Positions 18,398-31,460 of a stretch of DNA of 64,000 nt are shown here, in pieces; position 1 is the first letter of the stretch, and each line of letters opens with the position of its first letter. The notes under the pieces were generated by a model, which made no database searches, had not been told where the DNA came from, and was given only the letters and a program-made list of their open reading frames with translations. Made by a program: the position numbers and the translations under genes. This DNA comes from Wolfiporia cocos (Eukaryota; Basidiomycota; Agaricomycetes; Polyporales; Phaeolaceae). The stretch is taken from assembly GCA_029448655.1 (NCBI GenBank), contig JACCLO010000016.1, forward strand, positions 806,001-870,000, read 5' to 3'.

Positions 18398-21300
18398 ATG
18401 AGCCGTGCGCACGAGGCCGCGTCCGCCGACATCTTCTCCATCTCGGACGAGCTCCTCGCCGAGCGGCTCCAGTTCATCGAGGAGGTGCGTCTGCCGCCCC
18501 CGCGCACGACCCCGCCGCGCTGACCCCGCCGCGCGCAGATCGGGTACGGCAACTGGGGGAGCGTGTGGCTCTGCCGCCCCAAGCACGGCCCCGAGCACGA
18601 CGCGCGCCTGCGCGAGGACAGGATCGCCGTCAAGCTCGTGCACCGCTCCCGGACGACCACCACCGCTGCGCGGGTGCGGTCGCTGTACGTGTGCGCCTCC
18701 TGCGCCGCCGCGCGCATGCCGCTTCGCGCTGACGTTAACGCCCTTAATCCTGTGTGCGCAGGTGGAACGAGATGAAGGTCGTCAGGGCCCTCAAGCACGA
18801 GCCCCACCCGTCGATTATCCCCTTCTACTCGTTCATCATCACGCCCTCGTATGCGCTGATCACCATGTAGGTCCTAGTGCCCGATCGTCTCGATCGGGAG
18901 CTAGCTAATCTACACCATAGGCAATACCACCCCGGCCTCGTCCCCGTCGAGGTCCCAGAGAGCCACGCAAAGCCGTGGTTCCGCTCCCTCCTCTCCGGCG
19001 TCGAGTTCCTCCACAAGCGCGGCGTCGTCCACAACGACATCAAGTGCGTGTCTGCTCTCCCCCGCTCTCCCCCGCCGTCCCACACCCGTCTTCCACGCAT
19101 GGCATGTTGACGTGTTCATATTCAAAATCATATTCCTCAGGCCGGCGAACATCCTCATGTCCCGCGAGAACGTCCCCGTGCTCGTCGACTTCGGCTTTGC
19201 CGAGCGCTACGAGCCCGGCGGCAGCAAGGCGTTCCACAGCAACCTCTCGTACGGCACGCCCGAGGTGCGCCGCGCCGCGCCGCGCACGCCCACCCACACT
19301 CTCGCTTACCCGAACACGCTGACCCGCCCCGCAGTACCTCTCCCCGGAGCGCGCGCGCGGCCTCCCGCACGACACGCGCAAGGCGGACGTCTGGTCGCTC
19401 GGCGTGACCTTCTTCGAGATCCTGACGGGGCGCACGCCGTTCGAGCACGCCGACGGCGAGCAGTTCACGACCAAGGACGACCTCGAGCGCTACTGGGACC
19501 GCACGGTGCGCGGCAAGTGGGTCGGGTCGTGGACCATGTCCCGCGCCCTCGAGCGCCTCCTCCGCCGCATGGTCCTTCCCAACGCCGACCTCCGCTGCAT
19601 GGCGCACGAGGCCGCGGACGACGCGTACTGGGCGCGCGAGGACGCACCGAGCCCGTCTCACCGTGAGTGTGCCGCCGCATCCCCTGTCGCTCGAAGGCGG
19701 ATGTACTGACACGCCCGTCTCGCCCACAGGCAGGGCCGCGAGCGCCGCGCACGGCGGCACGCATGCGGGCCCCGTGTTCGCGACGCAGCGGTCGAAGGAC
19801 ACGTTCAGGCTCGCGGACATCTTCGCGCAGCTCACGCCGCGCTCGAGCCCGGAGAAGGCCAAGGCGAGGGAGCGGCGCCGGGAGCGGCACCGCGCGGACA
19901 AGGACAAGGACAAGGAGAACACGCCCACGAAGAAGCGCGCGCCGGAGGACGGCGGCGGCGGCAGCCCGCCGCGCCCGCACGCAGGCCACGGCCGCTCGCA
20001 CTCGCAGCCGAAGCTGCTCTTCACAGCGTCGGAAGGTACGCACGCGCGCATCCCCTCTCCTCGCACGTGCGTGTGGCTGAGACGAACCGGCGTGGACAGG
20101 CACAGGAACCGCGAAGAAGACCGTCGTCCCCGCCTTCCTCGCCTCCTTCTCGCCCGCCAAGTACACGCCGCGCGCGTCCACGTCCGCCTCCAAGACCCTC
20201 AAGGAGAACGCCGACCCGCCCGCCACGCCCGTCACACCCACCGCGGCCACCGCCGCGCCCGCCACCCCGCAGACCGCGCCCGCCGAATGCAAGACCGCGC
20301 GGAGCACGCGCCGCCCGCTCGGCCCGCGCAGCCCCACGCCGCCGTCGTCGCCGCGCGCGCCGCTGCAGGCGCTCGCGCACAAGGAGAACGCGTCGACGCC
20401 CGCGCTCTTGCTCGCACCCGCGCCCGCGCCGGAAGGGGACGCGGACGGGGACGCGGACGGCAGGCGCGCGAGCGCGGAGCGGGACGCGGACGGCGGTGTC
20501 GCGACGTTCCCGCGGCGCAGGGCGCACGAGGGGCCGCGCGCGGGCGGCTCGAATGCGAGCTCGGTGAGGGAGCGGATGCGCGATTGGGAGCGCGAGCGCG
20601 CGCGCTTGAGGCAGATGGCGCTGGACTTGTCGGACGAGGGCGCGAGTGGGAGTGGGAGTGGTAGCGAGAAGGAGGTGGTGGAAGAGCAGGCGGAGGCGGA
20701 GCGGGCGGAGGCGGAGCAGATGCAGATGCGGGTGCAGGAGGGACCCGAGGACGACGTGAAGCGGCGGCGCGAAGGTGACAGTAAAGAAGATCAGCCCGTA
20801 ATCGAGAAGGTGGCCGACAGCACGCAGCGAGATCGAGGCAAGCGGATCTCGGGGCTCACGATCGTCACGGCGTCCTCGAGGACGATAACGGACTCGAGCC
20901 TGCCCCCGACACCGCTGTGGCCGTTGGTCGAAGGTAGACGCATTTGGAACCGCTGTTCGACGTCATCCGCTGATGTTCTGTGATGCAGAATCGGTGTCAG
21001 CGGACCCTGCCAGCGAGCAGGCAAGATGCGGCAACGGGTCGGGGCTTAGCATCCTCAAGCAGAGTTTCAAGATGTCGCTTGGTGAGATTGACGATGTTTG
21101 GATCTGCGTCTATGGGAGCTTACAGTGGCGCAGACAAGACGATGAGGCTCTGCAAGTCGTCGACCATGGCACTGGGCCGATCGACGCCTGCGCTCACGTT
21201 CTCGCACGGGACCGACGACGACGAATCACGGGCCAGCATCAGCGAGCAAGCGTCGTGGGTCGAAGACGAGACCGCGCACAAAGGTGAGGCCGCGCGCTGT

Positions 21301-22684
21301 TCACATCTGGTCAGCTCACCAAGTGGCCCCATCAGCCAACGCACCCGAGCGCGTCGGCCGTCACGCAACGCGGAGCGAAGAGGTGGCGCCTGTCAACGAC
21401 GTCGACAGGATGACCCTCTGGATCCGGGATGTCGAGAGTGCGTGCTGGTGCTCGATCGCCTGGTCGACTGCTGCTGACATACCATCGCTCGCGTAGAGGT
21501 AGTAGAAGACGCCCGACAAAGCTTCGCGGCGTCGACAAATGGCCCGTGTGAGGTCCCTCCCCTCCCTGTTGCGCCCACCTCCAGACGGGTCTCGCCACAT
21601 TATCGACCGCCCCGGACGGCGCGCAAGATAGTGCATGCAAGCGAGATCTTTGCTAGCGAATCCCAGTCAGGCGTAGACAGGACGTCTTCTTATGCCTCCC
21701 AGATCGATAGCGCCATGGATGCCAGCGCCATCTCGGCGAGTACAAGTAAGCTGCCCGTCGCTCCCCCCGAGCCAGCCATTTCCTCCACTGCAGAGTCCGA
21801 GCTCCCCATCAAGCCGCAGACATCGTCGCGTCGACGTCGGGCGACGGTTCTCACGTGCTCGCCAGAAGGTACACAGTCGATGAGCTTAGAGGAGGCTGCT
21901 GGCTGCGGCTCTTCCACCAAACGCCGGGAAAAGTCCAAGTCACAAGGCGACCTGTTGAATCCCATCCCTCGACCCATCACGCCGGTATCGCAGCTGGAAC
22001 TTGAGCTTGGCAAGTGTGAGTAATTGACGTGCAGTGCAGTTACGCTAGGTCTGACAGTTCATGACCATGAAGTAGCGATGCCTGCGCATCCCAAGAGGCT
22101 GTCTTCACTCGTAGACCGGAGCTTGTTCATATCGTCCCCCCTTCCGAGTCCCAGGGAAAAGAGCTCAGACCAGAGTCAAGACGAGCTCACAGCACCCCCC
22201 CTGTTTGTCGAGCCATATCCACCGCGACCGCAATCCGCACATCTGGCCTGCACTCTCGACACTGCTAGTAGAAAACATCTTGAGGATGTCTACGACAGGT
22301 GAGCCTGGGTCATTTCAGGGATAGCAGCACCTGACGCCAATACCGTATAGGTTCCTCATGTCCACTGCTGGTGTGAAGCGCGTCGGGCGTGGATACCAGT
22401 CAAACAACTCTCGTCCCGCCTCGGGCATCCCTGTTAATACCGCGAAGCGAAGTCTAGGTTTCTTCGGCCCGACGCGGAGACCGATGCCTCCGCCTGTGTC
22501 CAGCGATGATCCAAGCAAGGATCCATCGGTAGATGACTTTGGCATAATGATGCACTCGACACCCCATGATCGTTCAAATTCACAAGACGAGAGCAAGAAC
22601 ACCGTGGCTATTGTGCGCAAGGCCATCAAGGCCATCGTTTCCGGGAAACCAATGACCACTCGGTCCAAGGTTGTAGCAGTATAA
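18398..22684 (+). CDS. Serine/threonine protein kinase, non-RD type, with long disordered tail
   Basis: The kinase domain lies in the first six exons: glycine loop IGYGNWGSVWLC (18539), Lys in IAVKLVH, catalytic loop VVHNDIKPANIL with Asn where most kinases have Arg, VDFGFAER, GTPEYLSPER in place of APE, and DVWSLGVTFFEILTG. Junctions 18484/18539, 18775, 18868 and 19140 and later ones keep frame by GT-AG. The tail has an Arg/Lys/Ala-rich and acidic Glu-rich stretch, then Ser/Pro-rich sequence. It ends with a more ordered segment (RKHLEDVYDRFLMSTAGV; KNTVAIVRKAIKAIV). Subfamily is not recognised. Joining the exons after 20990 into the same gene is supported by frame at 22270/22351 but is less certain around 21070-21640. 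Confidence 0.72.
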
Positions 22685-23015
22685 TTCAAGCCTCACATCA
22701 CCCGTGCCTCTCATTTTCTTGGTTTTGCATCGTGTATCATCTCATCGCAGTATCTGGACTTACCTACATTACGGTTTTCGCTACTCGTACTGTGTTCATT
22801 GCTGTCTTGCTGTCGCGTCGGTCCTGTCTCCTTGCTTATCCGGATCTCCTCACGCCTCCTCACGACCTCATCATGACCCGGATATGTACAATGTATTTCA
22901 TGACGCGATGAATGCAATGGGTCTGCGACCCAAACTACACAAGCTGATAATTTACAAGTGCGGTCTAAAAGTACAAGCAGCAAGCACGATGATAGTTCTC
23001 GACAGCGATGCGGTG
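22685..23015. other. Convergent intergenic spacer
   Basis: 331 bp between the 3' ends of the kinase and Mlp1/TPR genes. It should contain both 3' ends. Nothing else is seen. Confidence 0.4.
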
Positions 23016-26000
23016 TCATGATGGTGGGGGCACCCGGTCTCTGCGCAATGTGACAGGTTTGCTGGCGCCGTCCGCGGGTCTCAGCCGTTTGGCGAGAGTG
23101 TCGTCGGCGGATGAACCTTCCTCTCGTCCACGCTTCTGGGCGGCTCCGACAATTGACACGCCGGCAGCTGCGCCTTCGCCCGTCGTTGGCGAAGGGCCGC
23201 CGGCAGCACCGCGGCCGGTACCTGCTCCTCGGATAGCCAATCCACCACGAGCGCCGCGGCCGGCGCCTCTGCCCCGACCGGCACCTTCCACAGGGTTGAG
23301 GGATGACTTGCGAGGCAATGCCCTCTGCGCAGCGGGGGCGGCCGCGGGGGCTGGAGCAGACGAAGAGGAAGCTGCCGGGGCCGAGGTAGCAGCGGCCGGA
23401 GCAGTGGGGGCGGCCGGCTTCGCTGTTGAGGAAGACGCGGACGCTGCGGGCTTGACTGGAATGGGCTCCCGAGGTACAAGACCGGCTTCCTGCCACTTGA
23501 GGATCTGCGCCTCTAGGTCCTTCAGCCTGGCCTGCACCCTGACCAGCTGCGCGTCCTTGATCTTGCTTTTGGCGGCTTGCTCCATTCGGCCACGATCCAC
23601 AGCAGCAGCAATCTCCTGTTCTTGGTCCTTCTTGAGCTCCTCTATGCGCGCCGCAACTGCTGCCTCGATGGCTTGCTGTTGGTCGCCGGTTCCGGACGCC
23701 GAAACAGTGGCGAGCGCGTCAGCTCTCGCTGATGCAACTGCAACTTCGAGTTCTTCCTGGTGCTTCGCCGAGAGACGAGCCTCGAGTTCCCGTAGCTCTT
23801 CTGTATGCCGCGCAGCGACCTCCTCTGACGGTGCGCTTTGCAATTCGCTCTTCAGCTTTTCGATTGCAGCCTCCACGGCTTGCTGTTGCTGAACCTTAGC
23901 GCGTTCAGCATCCGCCGATTTTGCCTTGGTGAGATCCGCTAATCTGGCTCGGAACTTCTCCTATTTGACGATGAGTCCCTATAATAGCAATGAATAGCGC
24001 AGTCACGTACATTTGACAAACGGACGTTCTCGGCTTCCTCAGCTGCCTTGCGAGCCTGCTCCGAAGCGGCCTGGAAAGATATGAGTACCATCGACTCGGA
24101 CACATAATGCACTTGACCTCACCTGTGCACTGGCAGCCGCTTCATCACGAGCCTTGATCAATTCCGCCTTTTCAGACTCCCATTGCCGTTGCGCTTCGGA
24201 CGGCTCAGCTGAGCCCGCTGGCGACGCTGTCCAGATTGATTTTTCCGCAAGCAACCGGTCTCGCTCGTCGCGAAGAGATGCCTGGCAGTTTCATCAGAAG
24301 AAGAAGGAGACAGATCGAGTAGATGCGCACAATAGTTGCATCCAAGTCGGCCGTATTCACCGCCGGTGCAGACGCATGGGCAGCTCTTTCCTCCGCGAGC
24401 GTCCTCTCTAAGGATTCCTTCTCAGTACGCAGCGCATCCAGTTCCCTCGAGAGCTCCTGTTCCCTTGGTACAGTTGCCGAAGAGTCGGTAGACGTTCGCG
24501 TCTGAAGCTGATCTCGCTCCGCGGTCACAAGCTTAAGCTCCTCTTCAAGACGCGATGTCTTTGTGTTCAACTCCGCGATCTGCGCCTCGTATTGAGCGAA
24601 GCGTGACTTCGAGATCTGGTTGTTTCTCTGCCCAACTTCCTTGTGCTTCTGGATCACGCTTTCCATGTGAGCAATCTAAGGACAACCGTGAGTATAGAGC
24701 TGCTGATCAGTGATGGACAATCTTACCCGTTCAGTCTGTGCTGCAAGTTGTTGATCACGTTCTGCAACATTCTTCTCGAACTCCTCCTTGACTGTGCTCA
24801 ATCGCTCAATCTCTTCCTTCAAGGATTGCATCTCTGCAGGATCGATGCGATCGTACTAGCGTAACGGGCCTCAACACCAGGTGAACATCGAGTGAGTACA
24901 AGAAATTTACCTTGCTGAGAAGCTGGGCATTGCGTTCCTTCCACCTCTGGCTTTCACTCTCGAGCCTCTTCACCATCTGGTCCTTTGCCTCGAGCTCGGC
25001 TTGTGCGATGCGTAGTTGTTCCTTTGTAGGGTCGAGCTCTGCAGTGAGCTGCCTGAGCTTGACAACCAATTCTCTGGCGCGCTTGGCATTATTGTCGCAG
25101 TCTGCTCGGAGCGTTGCGTTGCTCTCGCGAAGGATGTTGAGCTGATTGATCTTCTCGACGAGTTCCGCATGCTGAGACTCAGAGGAAGCAGCTTCAACGG
25201 CGCGCTCACGCTCCTGCATTCAAATGAGCTGGGAACGTCACGGAAGGTGTTGTGACCTTACCTCTGAGAGGGTCTGCTCCGTCTCAGCCAGCTTTTGCGA
25301 GATGTGATTCAGCTGAGTCTGGAGACGCGTGTTCTCCTGCTTGCTGAGTTCCAGTTGGAGGTCCACGATCTCCTTCTCCCTACGTAGATAGGCAACGACA
25401 GATCGCAACTCTGACAGCTTGGTGTCCGCATCATCCGTACTTTCTCCATCGGCGGTGCCGAGAACTGATGAGGCGTCTGCTGCTTGCCTGATGCGAGCTG
25501 CCTGTGAGCTAACGGACTCGAGGTGTTGATGCAGCAAGGTATTCTGAGCAGCGAGATCCTTGCATCTGTCCCCCAAGATTTGTGAGTTCTCCATGCACGA
25601 GACAAACATCAAAACCTGCCTTGCGTTCAAATCTGTAATCTCCTTCTCCAGGGCCTCTTTCTGTGCTTTCCAACTGGCTTCCGAGGAAGACAATTTGGCC
25701 TGAGCAGTCTCAGCAGCGGTCATGATCTCCCTCGTTGACGACTGAGCCTTCGAAAGTTCCTCTCGCAGGTTAGCAACAGTCTTGAGTGCCTCTGCATGCG
25801 CGACTACTTCGTTCGCATACCGTTCTTCAGCGGCCTGCAGTATTGTTAGCACCACAGCCAGGTGTCAGTCTATCAGAACTACCTTCGCCCTCTCAGCCTG
25901 TTCCCGTGTCTCGCTTTCACGAGAAACACGGTCGCTCTCAACGTTCTGCTCGGTAGTACTGATGTCAACGATAGTGGCCTCCAAAGTCTTCCGGTCGTTT

Positions 26001-29000
26001 GCCCATGCTGCCTTCTCCGACTCGAATGTGCGCTGGAGCTCCGCGTACTTCTCAGAAATCTGCGATAGGTCCTGTTGGCTGGTCTGGAGTTGCTCTTGCA
26101 GCGCATTGAAGTCCGACTGCCAAACATTAATCAAAAATCAATAAAGACATAACGTAGAGACTCACGATGCGTTTGGCAAGTTCGGCCTCCGTGGAAGACC
26201 TGTATTCATCGTATGTTGCGTTCAATGTTGCCAGAGCGGTTTCGTTCGCTTGACTGATCTCCTGGAACTGCTGCACATGATTCCGAGCAGCTGCAAGGTC
26301 CACCTGCGCCACTTTGAGCGTTGAGCTAAAATATGAATAAGCAACAGGCAAATTCGCTATAGTGATCTGTTACGGACCGGAGCTCAGCAACGTCAGCCTC
26401 TAGCTGTTGCTCGCGCGTCATGTCTGCGTCGGTATGTTGCGCAACGCCGTTGACACCACTCGCCCTCCGCTCATAAACCGCGAGCTTTTCCTCGTTTCCG
26501 CGAAGCTGTCTGGTCAATTCGTCGACACGGTCCTCTAGGTGCTTCTTGCTCGTCTCCGCGCCAACAAGAGACTCGCGAGTCTTAGATAATTCTCGGGTCT
26601 GTGCATACCATGTCAACGAGCCTAAACATATAAATTATTGACAAGACTGACAGTCTGTTCGATGCGCACACGCAGTTCCTTGGACTCGATGTCTTTCTGC
26701 AGAGTGACGTGGCGGAGAGACTCTCGTTCTGAGGACAGCTGTGTCCTCAAATCCTCACTAAGCAACATCAGCGGGGGTCTTTCTAGAATATCTCGCGAGC
26801 ACGTACATCTGGTGCTCTAAAAACTGGATCTGACTCTCCAAGTGCTTCCGGTCATTCTCGCCAGAGAGCTCAAGGTCACTGTGCATTCTCTGCATATTGC
26901 CCATGAGGTCAGCAAGGCGGGAACGTTCCGTCGAAATAGCTCGGTTTTCTTCGATCAACCGTTCTTGGACACCCTATAGAGGCAGAACAGAACAGTCAGT
27001 CGAAGGTAGTAGAATGGGTGGTCAATGCCAGCTAACCTCCCAAATCCTCTTCTCCGCACGCAGATTGGCAGATTCGTTTTGCAACTGCTCTACCTTCGCT
27101 TTCGCCACCGTCAATTCGTCGATCACTCGGTTGCATTCGATATCAGTGCGGAGGTATTGGTCGTACAACTGCTGATTGCGCTTGGACAAGTTGTCAATCT
27201 CACGACCCTGCGCATTGTTTTGCTCCTGGATCATCTGGTAGCGCTCTGGGGCAGGTGGAACGTCAGAACGGTGAATAACATTCTAAGACAAGGGCACCTG
27301 CCATTCAGGATCTCGATCTTTGCATTCGCCTTCGCCAGTGCTGCATTGGCTTGGCCTGCCTCCCGCTGTGCCGCAAGGACTTCTTCCCTCAGATGGAGAG
27401 AGTCAACGCCCATCTCAGTCTTGTACGTCTCAAACTGGCTTTGAATTTCCGCCAGTTCCCTCTCCAAGTCAGACGAAGACGAGCCTGCGTTCAATTCTCC
27501 ACTGGCACTGGCCGAGGTGCGGTCCCCAGAGCGTTCCCTCCGCAATATTGCACGCAGTGAGTCGCGTTCCTTCAGGTACGCCTGGATAGTGACCTCTGCG
27601 CTCTTCTTCTGGCTCTCCAGCTGCTCTTGAAGCTGCTTGATCGCCTCGTGCGCCTCCGCAATCGCCTCGCCCTGCTCTTGCTCGATTGCCTCACGGTACT
27701 CCTTTTCCTCTGCCTCCATCTTCTCACCAAGCTGCCGAACAATCCTCAGAAGCTCGAGGTTCCGTTCCTGCAGCTGTGGTATGGAGCGGTATAGAACCAG
27801 GTTGTTCGTGATGACCGCATCGATGTTCTGAGCTGGCAACGAATTCTCGTCGAGCTCTAGCTCTTCGTCTGGAGGGATGGATAAGTCATGGAAACGACCA
27901 ACTTCCTTGAGCAGGGCGGTGTGTTGTCTACTCAAATCATCCAGCTGCTGTTGCAAGACTGCGATCTCCTTGGTGGACTTAGCAAATTTCTGAGCATTCT
28001 CCTCCGATTCCGAGGCATAAGCATCGCGTTCCGAGATCGCTTCGGCGAGTTGGGTTGCCAGCTGAGTAGCTTCTGACTGGAGTCGCTCATACTCGGCGCG
28101 TTGTTGCGAGAGAATGGGGGCCTGGCAATGTTCGGTACAAGCTTTGGCAAACAGCGAACGAACTCACCCGCTCCTCAATCTGGGCTAGGACAGCCGCCAG
28201 CGTCCGGTCCATCTTGTCAAACTCCGCGCATTTCTCTGCAAACTCATCCTGCAACTTGACATAGTCTGCATACACCTCGGTGAAAGTCTTTCCGCTCTTC
28301 TGAGCCCTGCTAACCATGGCGACTGTAGGACTGAAGCCCATCATACTCTGGTTGAGGAGGTCGGGTGTACCAGGGGTAGCGTTCATGGCCATTGACGGCG
28401 CACCGTTGCGGCGAACAGGCGTGCTGTGCGAAGTCTCCCCAGACCCACTAGCAAAAGAGGCCATAGAGGACATGGAAGCCATGGGGAACTCGCCGGAGTT
28501 TATCCTCTCCATGACAGTCTCTAGCTCCGCCAGCTTCTTCTCTGCCTGCTCTGCCCGCTGCTTCTGCTCGTCGATCTCGTCTTGCAACGCCTCCTCGCGC
28601 CTCTGCGCACGCGACGTCACCTCCGCAAAGTCGTTCTCAATGCTGTCGACCATAGACTTGGTCTGCGCCTCGCGAGTCTCCATCATGTCCACTAGCCTGC
28701 GAAGACCAGCGGCCTCACTGGAAAATGTCGCTTCCTGTTCCGCCAGTTGGCCTCTGAGGCCTTCAATGCGCGTCAGAGCCTGAGTGAGCTGGCGAGACTG
28801 GGCGGTATGTGCAGACTGCAGCGCCTTCAGCTGGCTCTCGGTGGCGGTATGGGTTTGTACCAGTGTATCATGTTGAGCCTGCAGCTGCGACAATTCTGCA
28901 TGTTTTGACCGCCGGAACTTGGAGAATTCCTCAAGTTTCGCCGTAAGTTCGTCTGAGGTCCGGTTTGCCTGCTCCTGAGTCAACTTGAACTGCTGAGTCA

Positions 29001-29878
29001 GTGTATCGAGCTTAAACTACACAACTGTCAGTCGGTTAGGACAACGTATGGTCGTACAACTACGAACTTTCGTGCCAGACTCGCTCAAGCGAGCCTCTCT
29101 GAGCTTGTCCTCAAGCTCCTGATGCTCATGGCGGGCCTGCTTGAGGTTCACACGCAGCGTCTGAATCTCATCTGCCAGGGACTGTGAAGAGGGTCATACA
29201 CGAGCAGACAGTCTGCTTACCCTCACGTTGCGCGCTATCATTCTGCAGTCGGCTGACCACGTTGAGCAGGTCGCGTTTCTCGCGTTCCGTGTCCTCAATG
29301 CGATGTTTGAGCGTGTCGACCTCCGTAGACGACGCGTCTTGCGTGCTCGAGAGGGCAGTAACCTGCGCTTGCAGAGAAGCGCGTGCAACAGCTGAAAAGC
29401 GCAATGTATGAGATGACTAAGGCATGCGCAACGATGCTTCCTATATCATACCTAGCTCCTCTTTCTCCCGTTTCACTTGCTCGAGCTCTGTTCGCACGTC
29501 CTGGAGCGCGCTTTCAAGTTCTGATGTTGCGGACTCTCTGTCCTGCAACGCCTGGTCAAGCTCAACGTCTCTGCGCTCAATCTCCGCACGTGCTTCTTCC
29601 AGCTCGCGCTGGGTGGCGTCGCTGTCCGACGCCTGAGCCACAATCAGTCGGTACAACGAGACGATGGAATCGTGTGACGGTGCAGTGAGGTTAATATCTG
29701 GGAGCAGATTTGAGATCACGCCAGTGTCCAGATCGTCTGGAATCGCGACAGAGAGCGCAATGTCGGTTGTGGCTGCTGCTAGGGCAGGTGAGTTCTCGCG
29801 AGTTGTGTTTTCCGCGACAGCAGCTGCCTCGGCAGCGGCTGCAGCCGCAGCCTTGCTTTTTCTGCGTGTCTTCATCAT
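23016..29878 (-). CDS. MLP1: Mlp1/Mlp2/TPR-like nuclear pore basket protein
   Basis: A very long coiled-coil protein, about 2,000 aa, in many exons separated by introns of about 50-60 nt. It starts near ATG 29878 (MMKTRRKSKAA, a basic N-terminus), runs through almost continuous heptad-rich Glu/Gln/Leu/Arg helices from 29700 to 23500, and ends in a Ser/Ala/Pro-rich then Gly/Arg-rich tail (GRGRGAGRGARGG) with basic KRGR and KRLR clusters. Length, coiled coil and tail match Mlp1/TPR, which forms nuclear basket filaments and helps mRNA surveillance. Another long coiled-coil protein cannot be wholly excluded. A longer start at 29977 is in frame. The start at 29878 is preferred because the basic motif follows it. 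Confidence 0.8.
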
Positions 29879-30190
29879 TGCGAGGAACTGTAAGATGGCC
29901 AGGTCATCGACCTGGGAGGGGTTAGGCCAGGTTGGAGTTGGGGATAAGACGCGACCGTCGATTGTGGCACCTGGCATGCGGTTGTTTGCGCCTGCTGTCC
30001 AATGGCTTCGATTTCAAACATGGCAAAACAAACTATCGGGATCGGCCCAAATTGGCAATCGCACTGGCTCTCATCTGGTTCCGTCCTGACTACAGCGACA
30101 GCTCAACAATCTCTGACCCAAGATTCAGAAGTAGCCCCGTGTTTGCAGCTGCTGCGATCAGTCACGTCCATACGTATCTAAAGCCTCAAC
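29879..30190. promoter_or_regulatory. Bidirectional promoter between the Mlp1/TPR and MOB2 genes
   Basis: The two genes diverge from this 312-bp gap, so both promoters should lie here. No TATA box in a standard place is evident. The gap is partly read by an extension of the Mlp1 first ORF. Confidence 0.5.
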
Positions 30191-31180
30191 ATGTCCTCGC
30201 TGTTGAACTCGATTGGGTATAGTCATTGCTGTCACCTGAACGTAACACGCTTAATGACCTTCCTATGAAGCCGCTCGATGCAGCGTGCACCGCGTCCACC
30301 AAGACGTTCCACGACTCCCACGTCAGACTCGTTCCAGTCGACCGAGTCCTTACCTGGAACGCCGACCACGCCGAACCATCCAAAGCCGCTGTACCTTTGC
30401 AGCCCATTTGTGGAGGCCGCACTCGTGAAGGGCAATTTCAAGCACATTGTTGCGCAGCCCAAATATGCTGATGTGATGGAGTGGGTTGCTGTCAACAGTA
30501 CGTAGCTCCTTGGCCTCGCAACGCGTCCGCGTGTTTCTGACCCTCCCTTTCAACCTGCTTCCTCATTTAGTTTTCGACTTCTATCAGAACTTGAATCAGT
30601 TCTACGGCGTGCTGGCAGAATGCTGCACGCAGCAATCTTGCCCAACAATGACTGCTGGCCCGACGTGCGTGCATCCTCACCGAGCCCGGCTAACCCTAAC
30701 CCGAGTTACCGGAACAGGCTGAACTACACCTGGATCAACCAGGATCGCAAGAGCGTCCAGCTTCCGGCGCCCACGTATATCGACTACGTGATGACTTGGG
30801 TGCAGAACCAGCTTGATGACGAGAACGAGTTCCCTACCAAGTCTGGTGCGTCTTAACCCCGAGTTTCGTAGCCTTGCTCGTTCATCTCGACCTTTCACGC
30901 GTACATAGGCCGCGACTTCCCGCAGAACTTCCCCTCCCGCGCGAAACACATATACCGCCAGCTCCTGCGCGTCTTTGCGCATCTTTACCACGCGCACTAC
31001 CCACAGATCCTGCACCTTCGTTCCGAGCCGCATTTCAACTCGCTCTTCGCCCATTTCCTCGCGTTTGGCAAGGAGTACGATCTCCTCGACGTGAAGGATA
31101 TCAAAGGACAGCAGGGCGCGGCAGTCGGCATTGGCGCTCTTTGGGAGCGCTGGAAGGAGATGGGCATTCTGGAGGCGTAA
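30191..31180 (+). CDS. MOB2: Mob2-like kinase activator (252 aa)
   Basis: MOB1/phocein-family protein that binds and activates NDR/LATS kinases. In fungi Mob2 partners Cbk1/Orb6 in polar growth. Five exons (30191-30216, 30271-30497, 30571-30664, 30706-30845, 30909-31180) sum to 759 nt in frame. Family stretches: PFVEAALVKGNF, EWVAVNIFDFYQNLNQFYG, ECCTQQSCPTMTAGP with zinc-binding Cys, and HLYHAHYPQI with zinc-binding His. The N-terminal 45 residues are Ser/Thr/Pro-rich, likely phosphorylated. The third intron is only 41 nt, short even for fungi, but has a CTAAC branch site. The longer N-terminus and sequence fit Mob2 better than Mob1. Confidence 0.88.
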
Positions 31181-31460
31181 GTCCTGTATGGCCCGGCGGA
31201 TATGATGAAAGCGGCAAAACGAACACGCACAAACCTCTAGATTGGGATACAAGGGAAGCTCACACTGGATGGAAGGCCTCGCGGCGACGGGTTCGTCATA
31301 TACCATGTATATATATATATCATTGTTAGCTTCGCTGCACGTATATAGTGAGGATATCTGGAACACAGAGATGTCATGCTAATGCATGTGACTTGATGCA
31401 TTTTCTGTACGTCAATAATGCTTGTCTATGGTAAGCTAAGTAAGTGGTGTATGGGTATCT

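Noticed and set aside
17813..18523. 236-codon plus-strand ORF extending the kinase at its N-terminus
   Set aside because: The part before 18398 has random composition and no domain. The ATG at 18398 directly before the kinase exon is better.
19155..20382. Large minus-strand ORFs of about 305 codons opposite the kinase
   Set aside because: They come from very high GC on the coding strand. Only the plus strand shows kinase motifs and valid splice sites.
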